A stretch of DNA of 64,000 nt from Asterella californica (GCA_036924285.1 JAYKYS010000006.1:20806001-20870000); one strand, 5' to 3'. Shown: positions 1 to 12,654, counted from the first letter of the stretch. Program-made: numbers and translations. The notes: a model not told the origin generated them from the sequence alone.

Positions 1-355
1 TCAGTGTGTGGGCGTGGTCCGATCTGCCATTCCCATGTACCAATAGATTCTTGAGCTTGATTTCAGTAAATAATCCAAATGGAAGAATATGGAAACGTAA
101 GATGGACCGTTTCTGGTTTAGAATCTTCAGGTCCACTGTTAAGAGAGGTCTGCAGTGAGTTCGGTTTTGAATTCTGTTTGAGTCAAGAAGGCGGCATTTC
201 CACTTTGATGAATAAGAAGTAGAATTTTAGAACCAAATAAAGTAATCTTCAATTTGAGAGACCGGTTGAACTTTCAAGCAGCTTATGATTCCAGCGTTAG
301 GCCTTTTCTGGAAGTGTGTCGTAGTGTTCTAAGACTACTCGGTTCGCATTTTCAG
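1..355. other. Partial intron upstream of the first visible phosphatase exon
   Basis: No coding exon could be supported here. The family normally carries a signal peptide and a proline-rich N-terminal stretch before the fibronectin-like domain, and neither is seen, so those exons probably lie left of the window. The stretch ends in a T-rich tract and an AG acceptor at 354-355, directly before the first recognisable codon. The reading frame stays open leftwards to 254, but the encoded residues do not resemble the family. Confidence 0.5.
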
Positions 356-3300
356 GTGCACATCTCGTTGAATGGACCGAATTACATTCACGTTTCGTGG
401 ATCACCAAGGAATCGGACAATCCTAGCACGGTTGAGTACGGAACAACTTCTGGAGTTTACGCTGCTAGTGCTCGGGGAAAGAGTTCATCATACACCTATG
501 TCCTCTACAAATCCGGAGAGATACACGATGTTGTTATTGGTCCCCTGAACGACAACACCGTTTACTACTATCGTTGTGGAGGGTCTCAGACTGAATTCAC
601 TCTCAAGACGCCACCCCCCTTAGGACCTGATGTTCCAATTACATTTGCGGTAACTGGTGGGTTCTGATTTTCTCGAGTTCTGTCCACCGTCGTTTGTAGT
701 GACAGCAGGTTGTACGGGATGATCTTCCATTCATTTTCTCACAGTCGTAGTTTAAATCTTGCTTGACAAGGAGGATCATTAGCCCCTTGCTAATACATCG
801 GATCTGTGGACTAAAGAAAAGTACAGTTCAATACAGTGAAGTACAATGCTTGCTTTTTCTTCAAGCGTTATCTTGGTATTTACTTCTGGACAGTGTTGTC
901 ATTACAGGTGACTTGGGGCAAACAGGTTGGACAGTCTCAACGTTGGAAAATATCAAGAGTGATCACTATGATCTTTGTCTCTACTCCGGTGATCTGGCGT
1001 ATGCTGACTATTATCAACCTCTGTGGGACTCATTTGGGGAGCTGATTAGTCCAATTGCTCGAGAAAGACCCTGGATGGTCACCCAGGGGAACCATGAGGT
1101 AGAGGTGGTTCCGTTTTTCATTGAGGCATTCAGGGCGTACAATTCCCGCTGGTCCATGCCTTACCAAGAGAGTGGCTCAACATCTAACCTCTACTACTCC
1201 TTCGACGTTGCTAGTTGTCATATTCTTATGTTGGGTTCATACGCTGACTTCGATGCAAAGTCACCCCAGTACAGATGGCTACAGGTTAACTTTCGCAACG
1301 ATCTTCCCATAAGAAATCGTTTCCGTTTCGTCAGTTGGTTTTTTACAGTTGGTTGAAGCTCAGTCACGCCCAAACTCCCTTAGATCATGCAGTTTATAAC
1401 CTTGGCCGATAGGAGTTTAACCTCGACACTTATCGTTTATTGCTTGAATATCGTCTAACGCTCCTTTCACGTCTATTGATTCGTCAAACCAGAATGACTT
1501 GGCGAAGGTTGATAGGAAGAAGACACCTTGGCTCATTGTAGTGCTACATGCACCCTGGTATAATAGCAACACCGCTCATCAAGGAGATGGAGATGACATG
1601 AAGGCTGCCATGGAAACTCTGCTCTTCGAGAATAAAGTGGATATCCTTTTCTCTGGACATGTTCACGCCTACGAGCGCTCGGTACGTCTGTTTTCTTGTT
1701 TCTTGTTTGGTTTTTGGTATACAGACTTGATATTTAGAGAGATATTCTGGGGGACGAGGACACCAGAACTCCCGTTTATGTGCGGACCGGTCTCGACCTG
1801 TTCTACGAACTTCCTTAGGGCAGAGAGTAATACTTACTTTCTTGGAAGACACTTCGATCAGCAGAAGACTACGGATGGTCCGCAGTGGGCTCCTGTCCCT
1901 TACTCAAGTAGACCGTATAGATCATTCAGCGCATTTAAGGGATCGTTCTGATGTCACCCGTTTGTCGCTGCAGCACTTCGTAGAACGGCTCTTGTCGCAG
2001 TTGTCCTCCCTCTTCTGGAAGTTAGTTTCATCTGCAGTTTCATCTTCTTGGTTACAGGGTATTGGACATTTGCAGCATGTGTGTTGTTATACGTCTAGAA
2101 CCCATGAACGAAGCATGATTGTGGGTCCCACTGAGGACACATTTTAAGGGCCTCAGAAAGCAAGCAAGGCTAGCCGGAGGAATAAGAGGGATGTCCTTGG
2201 GGGGTCCTAAGGGACTCCACCAAGCACTACAATGTACTGCATAGCAAGATTTGTGGCCCGTTTACCCGATATACTGACCTGCTCATTCCTTCGGTTGGAG
2301 TCGTAGCCGTGGAAAGGTCGGATTAGCTGTGAAATGAGACGTAGGTTGAGTACGGCTACTACTGGAAAAGATGAGCATGAATGCTTACTTTTCATCAAGT
2401 AGCAGGGCTTGTCTCAGTTGGGCAGAGCAGTCCGTGAATTTTCTTCGGCTTGTTTCCAGAGGATTAAAGCACCGTCCATGCCTTTGACAGAAAGGAGACT
2501 CCTTTCTCGTTCAAGGAATGTCCATACAATTTTGGACATTCCTTGAACGAGAAAGGGACCACAAACATTAAGGGACCACAATTTTGGAATTGTGGTCCCT
2601 TAATGTTTCACATGAATCATCATAGAAAATCGAAGTAAACACTAGGGCATCTTTTGGATAGGGAGGAGTATTCCTTGTCAAGAGCGGCTGTCATCTGATT
2701 TCCCCTGTCAGACATTGTGTCTCCTACGAGAATCTTGTTCCATAGGCTTTTCATCCAAAAACACCTGAGGACGTCGCAATCCCCATATGTTTCTACGAAC
2801 CTCATCGATTACGGGAGTAATAACTACTTTCTTGGAAGCCACCACATCAGCATGGTGTAGACGGATGCAAAAGGACGGTCCGCCGTCCAGAGTCGACCAT
2901 AATCAGAACTGACCTTCACTCGGATCTGGAACAGAGGAGGTGAACGTTACCGTACAGATGATTAAGCGCATTGAAGACGTTGCTTTGATGTTAACCATTT
3001 CGTCGTCATGGCACGTTAGAACGGATCTTGTCCATCGGAGGTTAGTTTCACCGCGACGAGCTATAGTGGATTAGACTTGTGGCGGGGACCTGGCTCTTGT
3101 GGTGTAGGAGTAGAACCCATGAATGCAGAGTGTTAGTCGGTTCCCACCTATGATGAACACCAGAAAGCCAGCAAGGTCAACAGGATGGGACTGTCCCTTA
3201 TCAGGAAGGGGGATGTTCGTTTAGGATCATGTACTGCACACCAATTTTTGGGTAGGAGGGTCTTGTTTAGAGACTCGCACCTAAATCGTCGAATCGGGAT

Positions 3301-4516
3301 CGGATCTGTTCATATCCTTTACTGGCTTTCTTCTTGATTGGAGTCGTATCGATTGAAATGCTAGCTTAGTTGTAAAGTAGGAAATTACGGTGTGGATTGA
3401 GAATGACTTGCTATGGAAATAAAATCAGTCTCCACCAAGTAGCGGGTTTATTTCTAACGTGTTCATACTTCATCACACAGACTCGTGTTTACAATGGAGT
3501 ACCAAATCCCTTGGGAATAATGCACATCAACATTGGAGATGGTGGCAATCGTGAAGGCCTGGCATCAAAGTGAGTACTCGACTGTTATCTTTAGAGTGTC
3601 TGAGTTTACCCCATTAGATGTTCGTATTTACTTATTTTCCGAAATTTGCGTGATATCTCACTTTTGTGCTTGTCGGGACTACCAGGTGATAGCCATCTGC
3701 CGTTTATCAGGATGAGTTGACCTTCGAAAGTATTTGTGTTAATCCTGAAAGCTGATGTTCGGGGCCCACGTTCAGCTTTCATGAACCAGGCTTGAACTCC
3801 AGCTTAAAAGCGTATTGAGAATGTAGTCACACGTACTTCCTACCTTCGTAACATTGTCCTACTTTTGAACTAGAGCTGTGCGTGTAAGAATACCGAGGAG
3901 TTTGCGTGCCGTATTTCCTACTGCTATCACGGAAGAGCATTAGCAACTTATTTGATTATCTCTCTTACAAACCTTATTGTGTTCCAAAATATGTTGGGTA
4001 TGCTGTTTGGCCGGACGACACTGGAAAAGCTGATGGGCCGCAAATTCCGAAGTTTGCTACAGAAACTTTTTATCTGCATACTTACCGAGACTCGCAGAAT
4101 CAGAATCTCTCAAAGTGACCTTCCATTTTTTATTCTGAGTGCCTGCGAACTTACGACACTTTTCGCAGTGGTTGCTTGCGAGCCTTTCCGACGGATATGA
4201 GGTCTGGAGATTGGAGTTCTAAGGTGACTGGTACGTAACAATTATATCTTGTGCTGTATTTTGCAGATATCATAAACCCCAGCCTGTTTGGTCATTATTT
4301 CGGGAGGCCAGCTTTGGATACGGTAGACTGCACATACAAGATGCAACAGCTGCCAGGTGGGTATGGCATCGAAACGATGATGACGCGGACGTTGTCGCAG
4401 ATGAAGTGATGATTCAAAGCTTGAGTGACCCCAACAATCCAGCATACAGTTCTCCAGCCGCTGGTAACGTTGCCACTTCTTCTCCCGGAAACATCAAGCC
4501 TGTTGCAGCCAAGTAA
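356..4516 (+). CDS. Purple acid phosphatase (plant PAP18/20/21/22-like), 5' partial, five exons
   Basis: Metallophosphatase that hydrolyses phosphate monoesters, normally secreted or vacuolar. Exons: 356-656, 908-1284, 1493-1681, 3481-3569 and 4267-4516. Splice phases match throughout and give 401 residues ending at TAA 4514-4516. The first exon is the N-terminal fibronectin-like domain (starts VHISLNGPNYIHVSW). The catalytic domain shows all conserved blocks in order: GDLGQTGW, SGDLAYADYY, QGNHE, VLHAPWY and GHVHAYER, which supply the seven metal ligands of the family. The C-terminal part has INIGDGGNREGLA and WHRNDDD. All introns are GT-AG; the donors include GTACGT and GTGAGT. Signal peptide exons lie outside the window. 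No frameshift or stop is seen, so the gene looks functional. Intron 3 is 1.8 kb and holds a duplication and hairpins. The subfamily is assigned from memory of the family; the general identity is secure. Confidence 0.93.
1815..2410. repeat. Diverged duplication in PAP intron 3, unit 1
   Basis: This stretch is collinear with 2810-3455. Shared blocks in the same order include the 11-base block CTTTCTTGGAA (1838 and 2828), a shared GAACGG-TCTTGTC block (near 1983 and 3018), AGAACCCATGAA (2098 and 3113), a shared TGTACTGCA block (near 2232 and 3230) and a shared CAAGTAGC-GG block (near 2395 and 3437). Identity is patchy, with many small indels, so the duplication is old. Neither unit shows a clear reading frame. 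Confidence 0.65.
2501..2556. repeat. Perfect hairpin, 24-bp arms
   Basis: Arms 2501-2524 and 2533-2556 are exact reverse complements with an 8-base loop. The hairpin sits in PAP intron 3, between the two duplicated units, and is followed 6 bases later by a second, unrelated perfect hairpin. No sequence variation between the arms implies a recent origin or ongoing homogenisation. No target-site duplication was recognised. Confidence 0.9.
2563..2608. repeat. Perfect hairpin, 21-bp arms, TTGG loop
   Basis: Arms 2563-2583 and 2588-2608 are exact reverse complements separated by the four-base loop TTGG. It lies immediately next to the hairpin at 2501-2556 but is unrelated to it in sequence. Confidence 0.9.
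2810..3455. repeat. Diverged duplication in PAP intron 3, unit 2
   Basis: Second unit of the intronic duplication, collinear with 1815-2410 and ending about 25 bases before the acceptor of exon 4 (3481). The roughly 400 bases between the units hold the two perfect hairpins. Confidence 0.65.
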
Positions 4517-6170
4517 AGCGCTTCAAGGATACGAAGGCACAAGTCAGGGTTAACTTATTTCCCGACAGGAGTGTACAGTATTTCCACATTACTGGCGGAT
4601 GCTTCGTGGTTAGCACCGTTTGTTGTCTCTCTCCGAGCAAGTCTTGTAATTACTGTACGTGATTAACAGCATCAAGGATATATTGTAGCATAACAGGAGC
4701 CGGACAAGGAGGGTAAGCTCGTCATACAAGGGCCTTCTAGCCAAATCTGACACTCTTCTGTACATCTGTAATATATCGTCATGAATTGGGTAGTCCCAAA
4801 AGGTTCAGTTCTGTAATTTTCCGGGGCGTTTGTACACCATGAGGTGGTAGCCCACTACACCAGTTGTAGGGTAGGAGAACTCTGAAATAGTTTGTGACTT
4901 GCCACGCAATCATCATTCTTCTTCTTGGCTGCAAGTTTCACTGCAAAGTGAATTTCTTTAGTGTAGGCAGCGTGTTTCACATTCTAACATTGAATAAAAG
5001 AATCCGTTTTGACCGAGTTTCTGGTATTGTTGTATCTCATCCTATACCCCGGTGCGGGTATAAAAGCACGGAAATGAATATTCCCATATATTCTCCACGG
5101 GTTAGAGAATATCCTCTTTTGATCGAGGAAAAGTAAAAGCTTCGGCTTTCTTTACATTTCTCGATCAGTACTAATCAGTGGAGCGCTTTGATTTAAGTAC
5201 TTCCATCACAGATTTTCATTCTCGCATGAAAGTTGTATAGTCTAAACCATTTTATGTCTTACGGTTAAAGTTGTTGGTCCTCTTGAAACGAACCCGCAGA
5301 AAGAGTTTTCTGATTGACAGGGGGTCGAAATCCTGTGTAATCGAACTTTTTCCATATAAAACTTGTCAGAGCAGACAAAAAGAAAAGGAAAACCAAAGGC
5401 GACTGAACGTTCATGTCCTACGGTACGTGAAAGTGCATGAACTGCTAGCTACGACCATATCATAGTCCCAAAGTTAATGCGGTTTACACTGCATTAACTT
5501 TGCGACGAATTCCGAGCTGACTCCATCTCAGCAGTAGCACAGCGCATATCTCCACCCTAATCTTGGCTCTTGGAAGAACAGACAGACTACAGCACAAGCT
5601 TCACTGCTGCTCCTGGATTTCTGTTGGTAAAGATTTTCAATAGTTCTGCCTTTCTTATCAAATCATTGTCTGAAAACATAATATTCTCTTAATCGTTTAA
5701 CCCTTTAATGGCGGAGTTATTTTTCTGCTGACGCGGAAGTGGATCTAGACATTGGCATCAAAGAATATTCCACTCTCTCCGGTTCTTCTTCAATATATTG
5801 CTCGTCACGATTAATTAATTAATAGGTAACTGTAATTGTGAAAAGGTAATGTTCACTCTGTAGTTCAATACTGTAGTTCAATAATGAGATGTTTAACACT
5901 CCAATAAATAAACAATATACTCTTTTCTCCTGTAATCAGACTTCATCCATTAGGGTTTAGACTTCTCATGGGAGTTCTTGTTCCTTCAGTAAACTATCGT
6001 CCCCCATTTCCCCTCTCTAGATGAGTTCCTTGCTTCCGGCCTTCACATGATAGAATTTAGTGATAGGAAGCTAAAGAGATTTATAGATTGTACATGTACA
6101 TCGATTTTGGTCTCTCTTTTTATCATCCGATTCTTGCTAGACACAGACTTTCTGAATGTTGGAAGCATTT
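4517..6170. other. Intergenic, no gene recognised
   Basis: Presumed 3' flank of the phosphatase gene followed by unassigned sequence. The open frames are short and look random. Small inverted repeats are present: a perfect 12-bp pair at 5469-5480/5491-5502, and an imperfect ~20-bp pair around 5118-5166 with a TTCG loop. Confidence 0.4.
5469..5502. repeat. Perfect 12-bp inverted repeat
   Basis: CAAAGTTAATGC at 5469-5480 is mirrored exactly at 5491-5502 across a 10-base loop. It lies in non-coding sequence and is one of many such hairpins in the window. Confidence 0.8.
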
Positions 6171-6199
6171 TTCATGCTGGTGATTCTTTCTTCTCCAAG

Positions 6200-7840
6200 C
6201 TTTGTCCCGTCTCTTCATATACCTCAGTAACACATATGATGGATATTGACAAGTGTTGTAAGACAGGAAAGATCAGATGATGAGAGACCAAGCCGTGCAC
6301 TTGGACACCTTCACTCTCAGTCCTATCAAAGCCAATTGACGAGGTGATCGAATGCATCACAAATTTGGTCCGCCGGACCTACGATATGTATGTCATCAAC
6401 TAGAGATGAAAAAACATAACCTGGAGCAACCAAGGCGGTGGTCAAGAGAGCTCTATAGTGAGCTAAGACAAAGAGGGGTCCACCCAAAGAGTCTCCTTGA
6501 CGAGTACCTACAACGGAGCTGATGACTGTAACGCTCTCTATCGAAAGACCGTACTGATAATAAAGAGAGAAAAAAGAATCATAGAACGGTCGCACGAAAA
6601 GAACGAGACTCGTCAGAGATCCACCGCCATCTATGAGCTCCATAAAGATGGAAGTGCGAGAAATGCTATTAAAAAAGTGTTTTCACGTTCACTTGTAGAA
6701 CAACACAATCGAGATGGATGTCGAAGAGAGCTTTAATGCCAAAAGACATAGACTCATAACCTCAAGACGTCACAACTCCAAACTGATGTGGACAAAGGTG
6801 ATCATGAAAAGTATCTCGAAGCTGAAGAACAATGATACGACTAATAAGTCACAAGAGGATCTCGATGATGACTATCGATCGAGTCTCTCCATCATCCTTC
6901 ATCATGACCAAAAGTCTAGCTGTCTCCAGTACTTGAGCTATAGAATGAGGAATATGTCCCTGAGCTACTGCTGCCGCTACCTGAAAAAGCTTCGTGAAAC
7001 CACTAGAAAGATCGTTTGTCTAAACACAATCTCGTAAGTGCTCGTAGATCGTACCAAACAGACCTCCAGAAGATAGACGTGGAGCTGTACACAAAGCTTG
7101 AGCAAACAAGGATCTATCGAGACATAATGGCTCCTCAAGCTGATAATCTTGAACCTCAGGTGGTGAGAGATCATCCGGTGTAAGATGAAAGAAATGCAAC
7201 GAACTGATCGTCTCTTCAATAAGACATGCCATTGACAAAAGATGGAATGCCCTAGCATCTCTACTATACTTTCCAACTTGACCTAACATTCTACAATGTG
7301 AGCGGAAAATGAGACATCATGTATAAGACAGACTCACTCCCATCTCGTACCGCACGTACTGATTTCTCTTGTAAGACCACCCAATCACCAGCACGTAATC
7401 TCCAAAGACGGACCGCCAATTCTTGATATCCCACTCTGTCATCTCGAGTATAACGGAGGCACCAACGAGATAATAGGAGGAACAATAACCATGTCATCTC
7501 GGCCCTGATGTTCCGTGTCAACATGTCGAGAGATAGACGGAATGTCTGTCTCATCTTGTCATGAAGAGCACGGGATAGACGATGGAACAAACACGGAGAA
7601 GGAAAACTCGTCTCGAACAATCTCAGAATAGTGTCAATGTGGACTCTCAACCACTGTCACGACTCAAGAAGAACTCTAGGAAGAAGAGCTAACCGTGCTG
7701 TAATGATTGCACGTGTAGACCTCCGTTCTCGGCTAACTTGAGCATTCCATGTGATCCAATCATAGCTCTTGTGCATCTTTCTCACATGAGACTTTATCCC
7801 TTGCTAGGTAAATAACTGACTACATACTGGACATGGTGTG
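6200..7840 (-). pseudogene. Decayed non-LTR retrotransposon ORF: C2H2 finger plus reverse transcriptase
   Basis: Read leftwards, the broken frame gives in order: a C2H2-type finger (CPVCSQLFT, then a stop, then QGIKSHVRKMH, about 7836-7771); a tryptophan-rich region ending near 7291 (RWCLRYTRDD, AGDWVVLQE); the block SGGLFGTIYEHLRDC near 7020; RT motifs VLQLRDTF and LQVNVKTLF; then GTRQGDSLGGPLF and SLVDDIHIVG (6326-6643); and a C-terminal tail to about 6200. Several in-frame stops and frameshifts break it, one in a T run near 6675. The first catalytic aspartate of RT block A is replaced by asparagine (LQVNV), while the DD pair is kept. The element resembles RT genes common in bryophytes and lycophytes. 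A finger upstream of RT recalls R2-like LINEs, but the clade is not settled. It is certainly inactive. Confidence 0.82.
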
Positions 7841-8589
7841 TCTCAGATCAGTCTCGATCTCATGAGAGAGAGAGTATCCATAGCTAGAACAAAGACGATA
7901 TCCAACCAAACGAGACTCGTCATAAGAACATCTCAAAAATATCCACTCAAATAAAGAACCCTGATCTGTAGGGATAAAAACACACTATAGGTAGTAAGAA
8001 AGCCCTCAAAAATATCTCAAAAATCTTAAAGAAGACTTTGTAACCCCAAAAACCTCATTTAATACTCATTCATTTCTTCACAGAATGTATCAATTCTAGA
8101 ACCAAAAGAAACAGAAACAAAAATGAAGAAAAAATATAAAATAAATCTGCAATAACCCACCCAGCACACTCCACCCTATCAAATTACACTCTATTACATC
8201 CCCTCTCCTCTCCTCCCCGCATTCCCTGGCCGCTGTGGGCAAGCATAACGCGATTATCTTAATAATAATGGAACATGCACGCATAAAAGAATAGTTTTTT
8301 ATCATCATATTTATAAAAGCATATTTTTTATCATAATTTTATAAAGAAATCTAAACTAATAATCAAATCCACGCTAATAAAAGTAATGAGATATGCAAAT
8401 AAATTAATACAGAGTCTGTGATTTATATCAATTTATAGTCTACATTGATTTTGAACCTATACTATATTTTTGTTACGACGAAGAGTGTACCAATCCTGGA
8501 AGCTGTTGCCCGCAACATGATACTGGTTTAGAATTAGAAAAAGAAAATGATTCCCTCTCCAGTTTTATACACTTGGTTTAACGATAATA
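7841..8589. other. AT-rich non-coding stretch
   Basis: This lies upstream of the retroelement relic on its own strand and may include its 5' untranslated region. No protein similarity was recognised. The long A- and T-rich parts (8090-8420) look like ordinary intergenic sequence. Confidence 0.4.
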
Positions 8590-8700
8590 CAGCCATCATG
8601 CATTAGCTTGATGGGATGTATTAGCCTCCATCTCTCAACGAGGAGGTGCAAGTTTGATCCACCGCACCTCTCTGACCCAAGGATGCGAAAACCCTAGTAA
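8590..8700 (+). repeat. tRNA-derived SINE-like head
   Basis: The segment reads like a decayed tRNA: an A-box-like TTAGCTTGATGGG near 8603, an anticodon-arm-like pair CTC-AACGAG-GAG, and a B-box-like GCAAGTTTGATCC near 8648-8660. It cannot fold into a complete cloverleaf, so it is not called as a tRNA gene. The spacing of the two boxes is what a pol III SINE promoter would have. No 3' tail or target duplication was identified. Confidence 0.45.
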
Positions 8701-9490
8701 GCAACTGAGGATTCAGTTCGTGAACACTTTTTCCTTGTGTTGGGTATGAAGTTCAGGTCGAGTAAACTCAAGGAAGAAAAAGTCTCATACTGAAAACAAC
8801 CTACAAAAGAAGGAAAGAACAAAACAACAATACACCCATCTGTTTAATCTCTAGTTGGTCAGGAACGTTTAAAAAGCACATGATCGAAGAAGGTTGTAAG
8901 TGCATATACTCAAAAAAGGGAACAGGACTACGATCTCTGCAGTGAATCCTGTCAGATCTTTCCTGCTGTTGAACCTCCACGTCACGGAAATGACTTGGAG
9001 TTACTTTATTACCATGATCCATCATTGCCACTCGACTTGATTGTAACTTGTCAGTTGAGGGGACCCTAGCAAACTGTATCCGATCGTCATATATCACGAC
9101 AGCTTTCTTTCCGAGTCTCAGCTCTCGGCTCTCGGCTCTAACTTCTCAAGCACAAAAGGTTGACTGTCCAGCACAGCAAAGTCAGCCTGAAGAATGCTCA
9201 TATAGCAAAGATTCTGGGTCAACTGGACCTCCTCCATCGATCAAGAACGTTCGAATGCTTCTTTACTTCTCGTGTTACACAGAAATGCTGAACGAAGTAG
9301 TAGCCAAAGTTCAAATCCCCGTTTTAACTGTTAGGAAAGAAGCGTGATCCGCTGGCCTTCTGGCTCGGGCATACAATCTGCGCACACACCTGAAGCGTTT
9401 CTTGTCCGGACTAGAACATACTTTCCCTGCATATCAAGCATTTAAAACTACTAGGCGCGTAGCATCTGTTTGCTTTTCCTACGGAGAGAC

Positions 9491-9511
9491 AGAGAGAGAG
9501 AGAGAGAGAGA
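9491..9511. repeat. GA microsatellite
   Basis: Uninterrupted AG dinucleotides over about 20 bases in otherwise non-coding sequence. Confidence 0.9.
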
Positions 9512-11063
9512 ACGAGCAGGCAGCGCGCTCTGTGGGACGATTTGAATTCTTTAAGTTTGAAAACATCCAACCCTGAACAGAATAAGGTGCCAACCCACTT
9601 TGGATCCTTTCTTTTAATCAAGTTCTTCTCTCACTTACAGGGAGCCCCCTAAGAAAGCAAGCTTAAGGTTGCAGATTAGTGAACGAGGGCTGACCCGATG
9701 GCTGGTTTATCATGCCACGTTCAGACTCGAGGGAAAACTGCTGGTGTGCTCAGCTAGACTTAGTAAGCTAGTTAGTTGTGATCCACCAACATGCCTCCTG
9801 TAATCATGTAGGCCAACCCGAGCAGGGATCAGACCCAGAGGAGACACATGATCAACCGGAGTTGCGTGGAGTGGTGACCTTTCACAACTAATTGCACGAC
9901 TACTGTAGCTATCCGGCATGAATCCGGAGACTACCCTCCAGACGCTGGAGATGCAGCAAGATATGCAACACGTTAATTCTGTTTCTGTGAATTGCCCTGC
10001 CGTATATGGAACAACAACTACTTGTTGTCATTTGCCAGTCCAACAGACGATCCAGACTCTCACGACATCAGTTAGTAGGAATGGAGGAGTTCAACTCTAA
10101 GTCAAAATATGTGCAATCTCCATTCATCCACTCGATAGAATAAGCGGAAACTGTTTCGACTACGGTAATCAACTTGATGATGTAACCGTACTAGAATACA
10201 ACTTACCGGAGGTCGTAGTGTACTACCAGCTCTATAAGCTCGGTTTTGATTGTATACCTTGCGCCTTGTCCGCCAAGTAGGGTTAATACTTCCACCATCT
10301 CGGTGAAAAGCAGGCCCTACACTAGCGGCAGGAAGTTGGCAGATGGTTCATGCATATGCCCATGCCCTCGGTTTTCGAATGTCGGACGCAATCTCTCTCG
10401 ATGTGAGAGACAATCTCTAGCTCTACATTTCCGTGGCGAGAAGGGTCCACAGACTGACTTGTGCTTAGCTCGGTCTAGAGTTCAGTTCACAGAAACAAAC
10501 AAACTATGGTCTCGTCGGACCAGATCTAAGATTGGTAATGTTTACTACACATGATTAGCCGTCTTTCTAGGGCAGAGTAGTGGAGCAGAGCAGAGCAGAG
10601 GTCATCTCCATATGATGGAGGTTTATTCTTGTGCCAAGCATCATTGTCATGACTACAGTAGTTACTGTAGTTTCCCTGTTGATCATGGTGCTAGAAGAAC
10701 GTGGACCTACCACGTAACAACTTGGAACATGACATCGGACCTGTTTTCGGAACTACGCTTGGTAAAGAACTACCACATGTCACTGTCTAACCCGAAAGAG
10801 TCGCAAGCCCACACCTTGTGTCCAGTATTTTACCTTTTACCACAGTAATCCTACTCCTCCGAGAGTAATGTCTTCGTGGCCCTGGGGACCCCTAGGTTTA
10901 GCTTCACCAGTGTGGTCTGGTCTGGATTCTGAAGCCGAAAGTAACTCAAGTGGGAATCATCAATATCATCAGATTCGAACCCCCAGCTTTTGGCTCGGGT
11001 TCTGGAAGACCAGTCCACCCAAATTGGGTACTCAGCGCGAGGAATGAACTTACCAAGTTGTCG

Positions 11064-11088
11064 ACTCGAGACTCGAGACTCGAGACTC
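11064..11088. repeat. Heptanucleotide tandem repeat (ACTCGAG)n
   Basis: About 3.5 copies of a 7-base unit in non-coding sequence. Each unit contains an XhoI-like CTCGAG palindrome. Confidence 0.9.
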
Positions 11089-12654
11089 GTTGGCTTTGGT
11101 GAGAAGGAGTACAGTAGTAGGAGTGGTCGGGCCTGAAGAAACTACGGTAGGTGACTCCAGCCCCACACAGTTGACTTCCAACTCCAGCTTTGGCAAACGG
11201 TGAACGTAGTTAGGAAGATCCTTCAATCCTACTACTGGATCGTCTGGGGCGGGCACAACCCACCCACCCACCAACCAACCAGAGAGCACTGGGCTGACCA
11301 CGGGTCACGGGGTCGCGAGTCATGAGTCATGGTTCGTGTTCGCGTTCGAGTCAGTGGAGAATCTAACCACAGTCCAGGAGTAGAGTGGTGGCCAGAAGCC
11401 GCCAGATAGATAACTATTCTTCCAGCATCAGTCCCTAACTACCGGTAGCCTACAGCATGGAGTCCTGGACGCTAGTCGGAGGGTGGGATAACAAGTGTGA
11501 GCTGGTGGCTCCTCCATGAGCTTATGTAACAACCTTCTTTGGTGGGTACACAGACATATACATAAACTAACTTTCTCCGGCCAAGTATACTTATTCTGCA
11601 GCAACCTCGTCAGCACTTCGGATCTGGACGAACACTGAACAGAAAAAGAAAAGAAAAGTGGAACGAGTGAAGTCAGAAATTCTGAGGCAGATTATCGGTA
11701 GACCTTACTCCCAAGCAAGCAAGCAAGCAGTCAGGCACGGTGACCCTCTTCCCCTCGGAAACATACAAGTATTATCTAGACCATCTACTGTGGCTCACAA
11801 ACAAACGACATGTGCCCAGACACTATTGTAATAGCATATGGTGTATATGCTTCGGGGGGAGGGGGATGAGGACAGGGAGCAGATTTGTTGTTGCTCATGG
11901 TTCGCCTGCCTGCCTACCCAGACCTTCCTCCTGTGCTTTCTGCTGAGCAGACAGCGGAAACAGTAGCTCTTGGGCAATGAATTTCCTCATCACACTTCGG
12001 CATTATGCCTCGTCAATGGTGTAGTTTCTCGATGAGTTCGATCTATACCCAGATGGGGCTGCTGGGCTGACCTGCTGCGGTGAGTTTCACCAAGAGTTGT
12101 TATTAGTCCTCCATCGGGTTTATATTTTATGATTTGCAATTATATAATTTCTTTAATAGATTTTGGGTTTGCCGGTGCTCCTTGTGAAATATCAGGCCGT
12201 TGTTGTTGCTATAGTTACGTCGACAAAGATATAGTTACGTTATTCATCACAATGACATGTCATCTGAAATTGTACATTCTTCGAAATCTTGGGAACAATG
12301 TCTAACGGATTCTATGTTTGGGTCTGACAGAATCAATATGAGTTCGTTCTGAGCTTTTATCAAGGCTTTTGTAACTTCTTCTTCTGGACAGAACTTGTTC
12401 TTCTGATATGGAGATTGAAAGGATCATTTACCTACCAGTTCAATCCATTCATCCTCCCTTCTTTGGGATCTGAAGTCTTGACAGTAAAGAATGAAGTCAT
12501 CAAACAAGTTTTTAAGTAACAGTTCACATTTTACACGTTTTACATACTGTGTACAGTACAGTTACTTGCTTTTCCTAACTACAGTGGTTGATCCTAACCA
12601 TGGCAGGTAGTGAAGACAAACCTTCAGTGCCTGCCAAATTTAGAGAAATTCGAC

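Larger units (their letters stand above)
8701..12580. other. Gene-poor intergenic region
   Basis: No coding frame here resembles a known family, and the open frames are short on both strands. Simple repeats include a GA run at 9491-9511, (ACTCGAG)n at 11064-11088 and (CAAG)n near 11712. A short perfect palindrome, CTACAGTA/TACTGTAG, lies at 10652-10669. Confidence 0.4.
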
